Positions 28,004 to 37,116 of a DNA stretch of 64,000 nucleotides are shown piece after piece. The notes below the pieces were generated by a model. The model worked only from the letters and a program-made list of their open reading frames with translations, made no database searches and was not told the DNA's origin. The stretch spans positions 248,001-312,000 of the forward strand of contig CAWGIX010000010.1 in the NCBI GenBank assembly GCA_963822705.1, read 5' to 3'. The stretch comes from CAVRQM01 sp963822705 (GTDB lineage Bacteria; Pseudomonadota; Alphaproteobacteria; Acetobacterales; Acetobacteraceae). The translations under genes were made by a program, and so were the position numbers. The stretch's first letter is position 1, and the number at the start of each line of letters is the position of its first letter.

Positions 28004-29152
28004 TCATCTGCTCTGCGGTTCTATAACCACCTTGACCGCCGCCTCCGTCTGCGCAAGCTCAACTCCCTCCTGCGCGCGTTCCAGCGGCAGGCGGTGGCTC
28101 ACGACACGGTCGAACGGAAGCCTGTCAAGATTGGCGGCCATCAGCCGCATGCTCGCCAGATAGGTTGTGGCCGTCTCGCCCCCAATTCCGATTATGCTCA
28201 CATTGCGGGTGCAAATGTCCGAGTTCGGGTTTATCGAGACCGGCCCCATGTCCACAAACATGCCCGCCTCCACCACGACACCGCCGATACGCACCAGCCG
28301 CAAGGCCTCCAGGAACCCGTCCGACACGCCGCTGCACGACAGCACGATATCGGCGCCAAGCCCGTTCGTCGCTTCCTGCACCCGGGCCAGCCGCTCCGCC
28401 GCATCGGTGCTGTGCACATTGAACGTCAGGCTCGCCCCGAATTCCTCCGCCATACGCAGCCGCGGCTCGAAGCGATCCGTCGCGATCAGCGTTCCGGCGC
28501 CCATCAGACGCGCCTTGATGAGGTGGCACAGCCCCAGCGGCCCAACACCCAGCACCGCAACAGACATGCCGAAGCGATTTCCGCCCATCATGCCCAGCAA
28601 ATTTGCCGCCGCCTCGAAGCCATGCGTCACGGCCATGATTTCGGTCAGCACCGCAACGTGATCGGGCAGGTTCTCCGGAACCGAGAAGATCGGCGTCCCG
28701 GGCAGCAGATACATGTACTCGGACCAGCCGCCGAACAGATGCGGCGGCCGTCCACAATGCAGGCTGTTCCCGTAGTCCTCCATATGCGTGCAGAGATAAT
28801 AGGGGTAATTGTTGCGGCAGAAATGACAGGTCCCGCACGGCACGTTGGCTCCGGGCACGATCCGGTCGCCCGGTTTCAGCGCACGGCCTTCGCTGTCCAG
28901 CACGACGCCGCCCGTCGCAACGACGACACCCACATTTTCGTGCCCGCAAATCAGCGGGTAAGTCAGATCACGCTCATGCGGCGTGCCCGCATACTGCTTG
29001 CTTTCCCCCCGAAACGTGTGCTTGTCCGTCCCGCAAATCCCAGAATACCGCACCTGCAGCACAACCGCGCCCGGCTCCGGCTCCGGCATCGCAAATTCCC
29101 GTACCGAAATACGTCCCGGCCTCTCGGTCACTGCCGCGCGGACCATGCTCAT
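28004..29152 (-). CDS. Zinc-dependent alcohol/polyol dehydrogenase
   Basis: Medium-chain dehydrogenase of 382 residues. Catalytic zinc ligands are in YSGICGTDKHTF and the CGHENVG His-Glu pair; the structural zinc cysteines are in CGTCHFCRNNYPYYLC. The NAD-binding loop is VLGVGPLGLCHLIKA. The ATG at 29152 was chosen because GGAGG lies 8 nt upstream; an upstream extension would cross the Rieske gene in another frame. It is the last gene of the leftward ABC-importer operon, so it probably oxidises a hydroxyl of the imported compound or its product. Nearest characterised type (threonine, sorbitol or aryl-alcohol dehydrogenase) cannot be decided. Confidence 0.85.
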   Translation of the reverse strand: MSMVRAAVTERPGRISVREFAMPEPEPGAVVLQVRYSGICGTDKHTFRGESKQYAGTPHERDLTYPLICGHENVGVVVATGGVVLDSEGRALKPGDRIVPGANVPCGTCHFCRNNYPYYLCTHMEDYGNSLHCGRPPHLFGGWSEYMYLLPGTPIFSVPENLPDHVAVLTEIMAVTHGFEAAANLLGMMGGNRFGMSVAVLGVGPLGLCHLIKARLMGAGTLIATDRFEPRLRMAEEFGASLTFNVHSTDAAERLARVQEATNGLGADIVLSCSGVSDGFLEALRLVRIGGVVVEAGMFVDMGPVSINPNSDICTRNVSIIGIGGETATTYLASMRLMAANLDRLPFDRVVSHRLPLERAQEGVELAQTEAAVKVVIEPQSR

Positions 29153-29270
29153 CTGTTTTGCCTCCGGACTGGGCTCATTCAACGCTGGCAGCAAGCAGCC
29201 GTGCAGCCTCGGGAATCCCGATCTCCGCTGCAACGCCAGCGCTTCCATGACGACACCAAGGCGAGGCAGC

Positions 29271-29642
29271 TCAGGCATCCCCATCACCCGCCTGCGACGC
29301 GCTCGTCTCGACGAGCACGCGATCGCCGACGATTTTGACCGGGAAGATCCGAATGCGCGAGCCCGCATCCCAGATCGCCTCACCCGTCAAGATATCGAAC
29401 TCCCAGCCATGCCAAGGACAGGCAATCACCGGCGCCGCTTCGTCCAGCTCCATCTCGCCTGGGTTGGCCCCCGACAGCCGGGCGGTGAGCAGGCCGCGGC
29501 ACAGCGGGCCGCCCTGATGCGTGCATACTCCACCGATCGCGTGAATACGGCCGCGCCAGTTGATGATCCCGATCTCCGTCCTGCCAGCAATGACGAGCGA
29601 GACCTCCCCGTTTGGAAAATCCTGGATCGCTCCGACGTCCAT
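29271..29642 (-). CDS. Rieske [2Fe-2S] ferredoxin-like protein
   Basis: A 123-residue single-domain Rieske protein with CTHQGGPLC and CPWHGWEF supplying the Cys/His ligands. It has no catalytic iron domain and so is an electron carrier or a small-subunit-like partner of an oxygenase. ATG 29642 lies 2 nt after the stop of the amidohydrolase gene, indicating translational coupling. The oxygenase it would serve is not in this operon; the two oxygenase alpha subunits at 1-1916 are far away, and a link to them is only speculative. Confidence 0.83.
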   Translation of the reverse strand: MDVGAIQDFPNGEVSLVIAGRTEIGIINWRGRIHAIGGVCTHQGGPLCRGLLTARLSGANPGEMELDEAAPVIACPWHGWEFDILTGEAIWDAGSRIRIFPVKIVGDRVLVETSASQAGDGDA

Positions 29643-29644
29643 AT

Positions 29645-30763
29645 TCACGCCGACACGGCCGCTCTTTCCGGCAACGCTAGCTCGGCTTCCCGCCAACCGT
29701 AAAAGTCCAGCGCATTCTGAAAGAAGATACCCCGGTGCCAGGATTCCGGGAGGCGCGCGGCAATATAGCCGGTCTCATCCGCATCCCAGTGCGGATAATC
29801 CGACGAATAGCACAATCTCTCCCTGCCATTCACCCATCCCAGAAGCTCCGTTACCTGCTTTTGTTCCGGGGAGATCTCCAGCGGCTGCGTCGTCAACCAC
29901 ACATGCTTATGCACATATTCGCTCGGCAGCTTTCGCAGCCATGGCACTTCGCGGCGCAGTCCTTTGTATTCGGTATCGAAGCGCCACAACAGCGATGGCA
30001 GCCAGGCCGCCCCCGCCTCGATCAGCAGCAAACGCAGCCGCGGATATTTCTCGAATACCCCATGGCTCACCAACGACACCAAGTGCGTCATGACCACCTG
30101 CGGCCACAGTGTATGTGCCTCGAAATAGAGGTTTACATTGCCGCCCCCGGTGCTGGCCGGATTTGCCCAGCCACCTGCCCCACCATGGATCGCGATCGGG
30201 CGCCCCGTCTCCTCCGCGGCCGCATAGATCGGATGGAATAGCGGATGCCCAAAAGGATAATGATGCGGATTATCCACCAGCATCACCTGCACCATCCGCT
30301 CATTATCTGCGTGCCGGTAAATTTCCTTTACCGCCTCCTCCGGCAATTGCGTCGCCACCATGATGGAGGAGGCGAGGCGCCGATCCTTTGAAAGCCAGCG
30401 ATCGATCGACCAGTCGTTCAATGCGCGCGCCAGCTCGGTGGCAAAATAGGGATTGTGATGCCCGGCCACGTGGCTGTCATCGCCGAACGTCAGAATGGCT
30501 CTGCGCACGTCGCCACGCTCCAGCAGCTGGCGCCGCATCGTCGGATAGTCCGATCCTGGCGGACCGCAATCTGGCGGAAACGTGTCGGCGCGCATGAAAC
30601 CGTGCGGGTTGGACAGCCCATCCTGCACGGTCAATGGCATGATGCCAGCCGGTCCCCGGTTGGCGATGTAGTCGCGCCAGCCTCGGGACAAGTACGGTAA
30701 CAACTCCTCATCCGTCGCGCGCGCGTGATGCACGTCGCAATCGATAATCGGACCGTTGTACAT
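29645..30763 (-). CDS. Amidohydrolase-2 family hydrolase/decarboxylase
   Basis: A 372-residue protein of the metal-dependent amidohydrolase-2 (ACMSD-like) superfamily. The metal motif is IIDCDVHH at residues 6-13, further ligand candidates are IAIHGGAG and THLVSL, and the C-terminal SSDYPHWDAD supplies the conserved Asp. Members hydrolyse lactones or decarboxylate aromatic acids. ATG 30763 has AAGGGG ahead and gives the family-typical N-terminus. In an operon with an enolase-superfamily enzyme, a dehydrogenase and a sugar-type importer, lactone or acid-sugar breakdown is a plausible role (inference). Confidence 0.8.
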   Translation of the reverse strand: MYNGPIIDCDVHHARATDEELLPYLSRGWRDYIANRGPAGIMPLTVQDGLSNPHGFMRADTFPPDCGPPGSDYPTMRRQLLERGDVRRAILTFGDDSHVAGHHNPYFATELARALNDWSIDRWLSKDRRLASSIMVATQLPEEAVKEIYRHADNERMVQVMLVDNPHHYPFGHPLFHPIYAAAEETGRPIAIHGGAGGWANPASTGGGNVNLYFEAHTLWPQVVMTHLVSLVSHGVFEKYPRLRLLLIEAGAAWLPSLLWRFDTEYKGLRREVPWLRKLPSEYVHKHVWLTTQPLEISPEQKQVTELLGWVNGRERLCYSSDYPHWDADETGYIAARLPESWHRGIFFQNALDFYGWREAELALPERAAVSA

Positions 30764-30850
30764 GCTGTGGAGCCCCTTTGGAGCGTTCCAAATCAACTTT
30801 CTCGCGAAATAACGCCGGGTAGGCACGCGTGTCAAGCAAAGCCATCTTAA

Positions 30851-31996
30851 TCAGCCGAATTGCGCGATCGTATGCCGCGCGATTCGCTCCTCGTTGAGCA
30901 TGAAGCCGAAGCCCGGACGATCGGGCACGATCACCTCGCCTTGCGCATCGATAGACAGCGTTTCCAGCAGCATCTGATCCCGTGCCGCTGCGGTGAAACC
31001 GCTCGGCGGATCATGCGGGAATTCGAGCCACGGGCAGTTGGGCGAGGCCGCCGCCAGATGCAGGTTCGCGAGCAATCCCATCCCGTTGCCCCAGGTGTGC
31101 GGCACCATCTCCAGATTCGCGGCTTCCGCCATCGCCGCCACCTTGCGCAACTGGAACACACCTTCGGACAGCAGCGCGTCCGGTTGCAGAATGTCGAAAC
31201 AGCCGCGATCAATCAGCAGCCTGAACTCATGCAGTCCATGATTGTCCTCCCCGCCGGCGATCTTGATCCGGTCCAGCCTGTCTCGCAGCCGTGCCAGACC
31301 TTCATAATCGTAACGCGGCAGCGGCTCCTCCAACCACGTGACCGCGAACTGCTCCAGCTCGCGCGCTACCGCCAGGGTCCGCTGGAAGCCCCAGATGCGA
31401 TGGGCGCTCAGGCCCGGTTCAATCCCAGCCTGATTTGCATCGATCATGATCTCGATCCGGTCGCCCACGGCTTTCCGGATTGCCTCCACCACCTTGAGGT
31501 CATCCCTCACATCGTCATGGTGGAAGCGCAGCTTGACCGCGCAATAACCCTCCGACAGAATGCGATGTACATCCTCCACCCGCTCTTCCGGCGATCGCAG
31601 CTCCGCCGTCGCGCAATAGGCCCGCACCCGGTCCTGTGCCCCGCCCCACATCTTGTAGACCGGCAATCCAGCCTGCTTGCCCATGATGTCCCAGAGTGCG
31701 ATCTCCATGAAATAGCTGGGCGGCCCGAGAATTTCCGCGTCCCGCAGGATCGCCGTGAGCCGCTCGATCCGTGTCGGATCCTGAGCGATAAAATGCGGCG
31801 CGACGAAACGTTCCACGGTGATCGCTGCCTCCAGCCCCGCATGCGCCGCCGTATAGCCCGTGATCCCGCCATCGGTTTCCACCGCTACGAGCACCATGAG
31901 CACGTTCGTCTGATTCTTTCCGCGCGCCCAGGCCGGGTGGAACGGGGCAGGTAGGGGCAGATCGACCAATCGGCTATGCACGCGTGTAATCTTCAT
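30851..31996 (-). CDS. Mandelate racemase/muconate lactonizing enzyme superfamily protein
   Basis: A 381-residue enolase-superfamily enzyme. The N-terminal capping domain begins MKITRVHSRLVDLPL. The barrel shows the catalytic lysine region AVKLRFHH, metal ligands in DANQ, EEPL and GGEDN, and a HTWGNG histidine that fits the mandelate-racemase subgroup (acid-sugar dehydratases and racemases). ATG 31996 has GGGAGGGG just upstream. It is the first enzyme gene after the binding-protein gene of the importer, separated from it by 249 nt with a strong hairpin. The substrate is probably a hydroxy-acid or sugar acid; which one is unknown. Confidence 0.85.
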   Translation of the reverse strand: MKITRVHSRLVDLPLPAPFHPAWARGKNQTNVLMVLVAVETDGGITGYTAAHAGLEAAITVERFVAPHFIAQDPTRIERLTAILRDAEILGPPSYFMEIALWDIMGKQAGLPVYKMWGGAQDRVRAYCATAELRSPEERVEDVHRILSEGYCAVKLRFHHDDVRDDLKVVEAIRKAVGDRIEIMIDANQAGIEPGLSAHRIWGFQRTLAVARELEQFAVTWLEEPLPRYDYEGLARLRDRLDRIKIAGGEDNHGLHEFRLLIDRGCFDILQPDALLSEGVFQLRKVAAMAEAANLEMVPHTWGNGMGLLANLHLAAASPNCPWLEFPHDPPSGFTAAARDQMLLETLSIDAQGEVIVPDRPGFGFMLNEERIARHTIAQFG

Positions 31997-32202
31997 CCAC
32001 CCCTCCCGACCGCTGTCACAGGCCGCTTTGCCGCATCCGGCGCACCCCGGGCGATCTTCAGCGGAGATCGAAGCTCGGACTGCCGAGCTCCGCATTGTCG
32101 CCGGACTGGTTAAGAAACGTAATATCAGCGTCGGTATGTTGGACGGGATCGACGCGCCCCCACCACCGCAGCTCGGCCCAGGAACCGCTCTCCGTCAGCT
32201 TG

Positions 32203-32236
32203 CCGCCGGATCGCGCGGAACCGGGCGATCCGGTGG
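32203..32236 (-). promoter_or_regulatory. Strong hairpin downstream of the ABC binding-protein gene
   Basis: CCGGATCGC (32206-32214) and GCGATCCGG (32225-32233) are a perfect 9-bp inverted repeat with a 10-nt loop, extendable by a G-U and two more pairs. It lies about 10 nt after the stop of the binding-protein gene, in the operon. It may stabilise that transcript or partly terminate before the enzyme genes. No T-tract is seen. Confidence 0.5.
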
Positions 32237-32245
32237 AACGATCGG

Positions 32246-33604
32246 CTAGTGCAGCTCCTCTACCGCATCCGAACCGAGCTGGTTCACAACCGTATCCTGC
32301 AGGATCTTCAGTGCCCCCGGCACGGTCGTGCTCGGATCCTGCGCCAACTTGCCCGTCGCCTCCTCAATGCCGCGCGCCCAGACCGCAAAACCGGAATTGG
32401 ATGGCAGCAGTTTGTCGTAGGGCAGGAAGGTCCCGAACGCCTCGTTGAACGGAGGCGCGTAGTTGGTATATTCCGGTGCCTTCGCCACGTTCATGTCAGG
32501 CGGCACGAATCCGGACTTGTTCGCCAGGAAAATCATGTGGTCGGGCTTCTGGATCAGTTCGACCAACTCCCAGGCGAGGTCGGGGTTCTTCGTAGCCTTC
32601 GAAACCGCCATATCCCAGCCGCCGAGCGTCCCGCCTTGCCCCGGCGGCTGGCCCTGTGAGCTTGGCAGTGCCGCCGCCGCCGCCGCCGTCGAGGCTTCGG
32701 CCCAGTGCCGGTTCTTCTCCTTCCAAGCCGCGCCATACCAATTGGAACCAATGGCGATCGCCAGCTTCTGCTGCGCCATCAGGCTGACCGGCACCGCGAC
32801 GGCTTTCGGGGAGAACAGATCGGAAAGCTGCGCCCCGAGTGCGTCGGAATACACGTCCTTGTAGAACTGCAGCACCTCGCGCAAACCGGGGCTGTCGGTC
32901 ACGTATTTCTGCGTCTTCATGTCGTAGATGACCGGCGTGGAAGAGGAGTAGACGAGCGCCCCCGATCCCTGCAGCACACCCGTTGGCCCGGCACTCGTTC
33001 CCGCCGCGATCCACAGCGGAACGACGCCCGGCACCTTCTCCTTCACCGTCTTTGCCGCCGCCAGGATGTCGTTCCAGTTATGCGGATTCCACGGCAGCGA
33101 AATCCCGGCCTTCTGCAGCATCTCCTTGTTGTAGTAGATACCGGTATTGTTCTCCCCGATATCAACCGCGTAGACATTGCCGCCGATCCGCCCCTCCTCC
33201 TGGATATTTTGAGGGAACGCGCCCCAGAACTTGCTTGAATCCAGATACTTGTCCAACGGCAGCAGATAACCGGAGCTCTGGAACTGCCCTATATAGGTGG
33301 TCGGTAGCTGTACGACGTCCGGTGCGGCGGAAGCCGAGCGGTACTGTAGCGCAATCGCGTTCATCTCATCCGTGTCGGTGCCGCCATGCGGCTGAAGCTC
33401 CAGCGTCACGCCAGGATGCGCAGCTTCAAACTCTTTCTTGATCTGAGCCCAGTAGGTGACTGAATCCGCGTCTTCATCGAACACGTAGCTCGATGAATAC
33501 CCCACCTTGACCGTCTCGTTCGCCGCCGCGCGCTGCGGCTGTGCGGCAAGCCACACGGTGGCAGCGGTCGCCGCCAGCAGCGCGAAACCGGTAGTTCGTC
33601 CCAT
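32246..33604 (-). CDS. Extracellular substrate-binding protein, carbohydrate ABC importer
   Basis: A 452-residue family-1 solute-binding protein (UgpB/MalE-like). It has a Sec signal peptide (FALLAATAATVWLAAQ, AAA-type cleavage) and the regions LQYRSASAAPDVVQL, NVYAVDIGENNTGIYYNKE and GGWDMAVSKATKNPDLAW that mark carbohydrate/glycerol-phosphate binders. It lies 36 nt after the ATPase gene. With two permeases and a MalK-type ATPase it makes a complete importer, and the enzymes downstream suggest the imported compound is catabolised. A run of alanine codons (about residue 300) is unusual but in frame. Confidence 0.87.
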   Translation of the reverse strand: MGRTTGFALLAATAATVWLAAQPQRAAANETVKVGYSSSYVFDEDADSVTYWAQIKKEFEAAHPGVTLELQPHGGTDTDEMNAIALQYRSASAAPDVVQLPTTYIGQFQSSGYLLPLDKYLDSSKFWGAFPQNIQEEGRIGGNVYAVDIGENNTGIYYNKEMLQKAGISLPWNPHNWNDILAAAKTVKEKVPGVVPLWIAAGTSAGPTGVLQGSGALVYSSSTPVIYDMKTQKYVTDSPGLREVLQFYKDVYSDALGAQLSDLFSPKAVAVPVSLMAQQKLAIAIGSNWYGAAWKEKNRHWAEASTAAAAAALPSSQGQPPGQGGTLGGWDMAVSKATKNPDLAWELVELIQKPDHMIFLANKSGFVPPDMNVAKAPEYTNYAPPFNEAFGTFLPYDKLLPSNSGFAVWARGIEEATGKLAQDPSTTVPGALKILQDTVVNQLGSDAVEELH

Positions 33605-33640
33605 CGTTTTATTCCTCCGTTTTGTTCATTCAGCATCGTG

Positions 33641-34780
33641 TCAGATGGCAACGACTTCGGGCTCGAGCGATTTGCGTGGCTCCGAAACCTTCGCCAGGAG
33701 GCTCTTCTCCGTGACCGCGTCGAACAGATGCAGGTGTTGCGCCTTCAGCCCGAGGCGAATTGCCTCACCTCTCACCACTGGGCTGCGGGCCGGAAATCGC
33801 GCCACCAGCGTCACATCATTCGCACAGCGGCTCGTAACCAGCGTCTCCGAGCCGAGCGGCTCCACCAGCTCCACCTGACCCATTACTCCGGGGGCACCAT
33901 CCGGTATTGCCAGCACATCCTCCGGCCGAATCCCCACCAGCACCTCGTTGTTGCTTCCCGGACTGGGCGTGCGCAACCTTCGCGGGTCTGGCTTCACCCG
34001 CATGCCGAGCACCTCGATAACCGGACCACTATCGCCGCTCGTCAGGCGTCCCGGCAGGATGTTCATCTTCGGCAGGCCCACGAAGCACGCGACAAACAGA
34101 TCCGACGGGTGATCGTAGACGTCTTGCGGTGTATCGACCTGCGACAAATGCCCCTTGCACATCACCGCGATGCGTGTGGCCATCGTCATCGCCTCGGCCT
34201 GATCGTGCGTAACGTATACGATGGTCGCATTGACGCTGCTGTGCAGCCGCATCAGCTCGGCCCGCATCTGCGCGCGCAGCGCCGCATCCAGGTTGGACAG
34301 CGGCTCGTCCATCAGAAAAACCTGTGGCCGGCGCAGCAATGCCCGCCCCAGCGCTACCCGCTGTCGCTCGCCGCCGGATAGCTGCGCGGGTCGCTTGTCC
34401 AGCAGAGCACTGAGCCCCAGCGTCGCCGCCACTTCCCCCACCTGATGGCGGATCTGCGCCTTGGGGGTGCGCCGGACCTTCAGTCCGAACGCCAGATTTC
34501 CCCGCACCGTCTTGTGGGGAAACAGCGCGTAGCTCTGAAACACCATCGCCACATCGCGCGCTTTTGGCGGCAGCGCATTCACCGTCCGCCCGCCGATCGC
34601 GATCCGACCATAGGTTGGCCGTTCCAGCCCGGCCAGCATGCGCAGGCTCGTGGTCTTGCCGCAGCCTGACGGTCCCAGCATTACCAGGAACTCGCCATCC
34701 GAGATATCCAGCGACAGATCCTCGACGACCGCGTGTGTGCCGAAAACTTTGTAGACCCGCTCGAAGCGAACCTCAGCCAT
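33641..34780 (-). CDS. ABC importer ATP-binding protein (UgpC/MalK type)
   Basis: A 379-residue ATPase. Walker A is GPSGCGKTTSLRM, the signature LSGGERQRVALGRALLRR, Walker B VFLMDEPLSNLDA and the switch THDQAEAMTMA. The C-terminal third is the TOBE/OB regulatory domain (VLVGIRPEDVLAI). It serves the two permease genes immediately upstream and the binding-protein gene downstream. Confidence 0.92.
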   Translation of the reverse strand: MAEVRFERVYKVFGTHAVVEDLSLDISDGEFLVMLGPSGCGKTTSLRMLAGLERPTYGRIAIGGRTVNALPPKARDVAMVFQSYALFPHKTVRGNLAFGLKVRRTPKAQIRHQVGEVAATLGLSALLDKRPAQLSGGERQRVALGRALLRRPQVFLMDEPLSNLDAALRAQMRAELMRLHSSVNATIVYVTHDQAEAMTMATRIAVMCKGHLSQVDTPQDVYDHPSDLFVACFVGLPKMNILPGRLTSGDSGPVIEVLGMRVKPDPRRLRTPSPGSNNEVLVGIRPEDVLAIPDGAPGVMGQVELVEPLGSETLVTSRCANDVTLVARFPARSPVVRGEAIRLGLKAQHLHLFDAVTEKSLLAKVSEPRKSLEPEVVAI

Positions 34781-34813
34781 GGTCGGCCATCCGCCCCGCC
34801 GGCCCGAACCCGC

Positions 34814-35692
34814 TCATCCGCGCACGCCTCCGCTGAAGGCAAATCCGCCCCGGAAGCTGCGCCCGATGAGCAGGTACAGAACCAGCACCGGCAGTGAAAA
34901 CAGCAATGAGAATGCGGAGAGCTGCCCGAACTGGATCATTCCGTGCGCCCCCAGGAACTGGTAGATCGCCACCGTCCCCGGCTGATCATCCGGATCGGAA
35001 TCCAGCACCAGCGGCACGATGAACGCGCCCCAGGCACTGATGAAATTGTACACCGCCGTCACGCATAGCCCGGGCAGAATCAGTGGGAGTACTACGGAAA
35101 AGAGCGTGCGCAGCGTACCCGCGCCTTCAATCCCGGCGGCCTCCTCCAGCTCCACGGGTACCGCGCTGATGTAGCTCATCAGCAGCCAGATCGCGAAGGG
35201 CAGGGCGGTTGCGGCCAAAAACAGCGACGTGGCAAAGCGCGAATCCAGCCAGTGCAGCGTCGCGTACATCTGGTAGATCGGCACCAGCATCATCGTAACC
35301 GGCAGTCCGGAAGCGAACAGAATCAGCAGCGTCACGCTGCGCTTGCCAGGAACATGCCGGCGCGAGAGAGGATAGGCCGCCAGCAACGCCAGCGCCGTCG
35401 CAACCGCGGTGGTCAGGACCGCCAAGTAGAAACTATTCACGAACGGCTGCAGTCCCTGCACAGTCAGAATCGAACGGAAATTCGCCAGCGTCAGGTTCGG
35501 CAATCGGATCTGCCAATCCGCATTCTTGTCGACCGAGGCGAGCACGACCCATAGCAGCGGCAGTCCGAACGCCACACCGACCAGGGCCAAAACCGCGTTA
35601 CCCAGTACATCCGCCACCGATGCCCGCGGATACGGTATGACAATCCGTTCCGAACCCGTCACCGGTGCCGTGCGTTCCACGGCGGCGCTCAT
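34814..35692 (-). CDS. ABC importer permease (MalG/UgpE type)
   Basis: A 292-residue permease with about six helices. The EAA loop reads VELEEAAGIEGAGTLRTLFSVVLPLILPGL, the docking site for the ATPase. The N-terminal ~30 residues are cytoplasmic. ATG 35692 overlaps the stop of the partner permease (ATGA). It is followed by the ATPase gene after a 33-nt gap. Confidence 0.9.
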   Translation of the reverse strand: MSAAVERTAPVTGSERIVIPYPRASVADVLGNAVLALVGVAFGLPLLWVVLASVDKNADWQIRLPNLTLANFRSILTVQGLQPFVNSFYLAVLTTAVATALALLAAYPLSRRHVPGKRSVTLLILFASGLPVTMMLVPIYQMYATLHWLDSRFATSLFLAATALPFAIWLLMSYISAVPVELEEAAGIEGAGTLRTLFSVVLPLILPGLCVTAVYNFISAWGAFIVPLVLDSDPDDQPGTVAIYQFLGAHGMIQFGQLSAFSLLFSLPVLVLYLLIGRSFRGGFAFSGGVRG

Positions 35693-36588
35693 GGCTGCGC
35701 CCTGACACGGCGCACGAACAGCAGAGACAGGATGGCTCCGATCAGGATCAGCACCAATGAGATGGCGGTCCCGTACCCCAGCTCGTAATACGTGAACGCT
35801 TCCTGATAGATGTAGACCGGCAGTGTCATGGTGGATGTGCCTGGCCCGCCCTGCGTCATGGTGTAGATCAGCGTGAAGTCAGAGAGATTCAGGATGGTAA
35901 CCAGCAGCAGATTGGTCACGATCGTCGGTCCCAGCAGCGGCAGCGTCACTGAAAACAGCTGCTGCATCCGAGAGGCGCCTTCCACCGCCGCCGCCTCCAG
36001 AACCTCGCTCGGCAGATTCCGCAGCGCGGCGGAAAACACCAGCATGCAGAACGCGGTGCCGCGCCACAAATTGGCGATGCAAACCGTCGTCATCGGCGCG
36101 GAGAACAAAAAATTGGTCTGCGGCGCCCCCAGCACGATCCCCAGCGTGCCGCCGGCCTGGGAAAACGCATACCAAATGAATGCCGCCGTGACTTCCGGTA
36201 TCACCCACGCGGCTACCACGACCATGCCTACCGAAACACGGATCGGCGCCAGCGCGCGCCGCATGATCAGTGCCAGAAACAGCCCGAATAGTGTTTGTCC
36301 GATGATGCCCGAGCCGATCACGAAAATCAGCGTCAGCTCGATTGAATGAAAGAAGATCGAATCATGCAGAAGTCGCTGGGGATTCGCCAGTCCGGTGAAC
36401 CACCACGACTGCGCATGCGGCCCGATCAGCTGAAGGTTGGTGAAGCCAAGATACAGCGCGTACAGGATCGGCCCTGCAAACAGGAACACCAGGAAACCGG
36501 TCGGCAATGACAGCAGCGCCGCGCTGCTCAGCTCAAAGCGGGGCTGGTCGTCGGCAGGTACGCGCTTGCGTTCATCTCCCGCGGCCAT
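35689..36588 (-). CDS. ABC importer permease (MalF/UgpA type)
   Basis: About 299 residues and six helices, with the EAA loop VLEAAAVEGASRMQQLFSVTLPLLGPTI. I chose ATG 36588 (MAAGDERKR) because GGGAGG lies 5 nt upstream; a GTG at 36600 is the alternative. It is the first gene of the leftward operon permease-permease-ATPase-binding protein-enolase-amidohydrolase-Rieske-dehydrogenase, so its promoter should lie between 36590 and 36800. No regulator gene is adjacent. Confidence 0.88.
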   Translation of the reverse strand: MAAGDERKRVPADDQPRFELSSAALLSLPTGFLVFLFAGPILYALYLGFTNLQLIGPHAQSWWFTGLANPQRLLHDSIFFHSIELTLIFVIGSGIIGQTLFGLFLALIMRRALAPIRVSVGMVVVAAWVIPEVTAAFIWYAFSQAGGTLGIVLGAPQTNFLFSAPMTTVCIANLWRGTAFCMLVFSAALRNLPSEVLEAAAVEGASRMQQLFSVTLPLLGPTIVTNLLLVTILNLSDFTLIYTMTQGGPGTSTMTLPVYIYQEAFTYYELGYGTAISLVLILIGAILSLLFVRRVRAQP

Positions 36589-36799
36589 CGGACCTCCCAC
36601 CCGCGTTAGCCCGTTTGGCAGGTGGCGGAACGGTAGGAATATCCCGCCGGGCCTGTCAAGGACTCTCGCTGAACCGTAAATTGTTTGCCGACCAGGCGTG
36701 CCTTGAGGGATTTCGCGACATCTGAATCAAACGAGAACAAAACGACTTGCCAGCCTCGAACTGTCCTGAAGGACGGGACTGGGCACCCGGCCTTCCAAT
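36589..36799. other. Intergenic region with presumed promoter of the importer operon
   Basis: About 210 nt with no gene. It should contain the promoter of the leftward ABC importer operon; I could not identify a convincing -35/-10 pair or operator. Confidence 0.4.
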
Positions 36800-37050
36800 C
36801 AGCGATTCAGACCAGGTTCCGACCTCACCGAGCATCCCGTCGAGAACGTCCTGGGCCGTGCACCCCGGGCGGGAGCGAATATGGAAGGAGTGGTCCGCAC
36901 CGTCGGCCACGGCCGGTGTCGCTCGATTTCGGAGTTTCTCGACCATCGCCCGCAGCAGCGGCATATCGGCGAGATCGTCTCGCTGCTTGCAGGAACAGCA
37001 TCGGGAAGATTACCCGGGCTCCCCGAGCCGATCCGAAAACCGGTCCCTTC
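36800..37050 (-). pseudogene. C-terminal remnant of an alpha/beta hydrolase (KANL3/Tex30-like)
   Basis: One frame reads IFPMLFLQ, and after dropping a single base the next frame continues RDDLADMPLLRAMVEKLRN, then VADGADHSFHIRSRPG and AQDVLDGML. This matches the C-terminal end of the KANL3/Tex30-type alpha/beta hydrolases, with the catalytic His in GADHSFH. Upstream of about 37040 the sequence is not recognisable, so at most 80-90 residues survive from a protein of about 210. The nucleophile Ser domain is missing: a broken gene. Confidence 0.6.
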
Positions 37051-37116
37051 CTGAGCTTGCCCACGCACGCTCACTCTAGTTACGATTACGACTTGTGAAG
37101 GCGAGGTGAACCAAGT

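Noticed and set aside
36685..37098. A rightward 137-codon protein
   Set aside because: Low-complexity translation with no family features; the opposite strand carries the hydrolase remnant.
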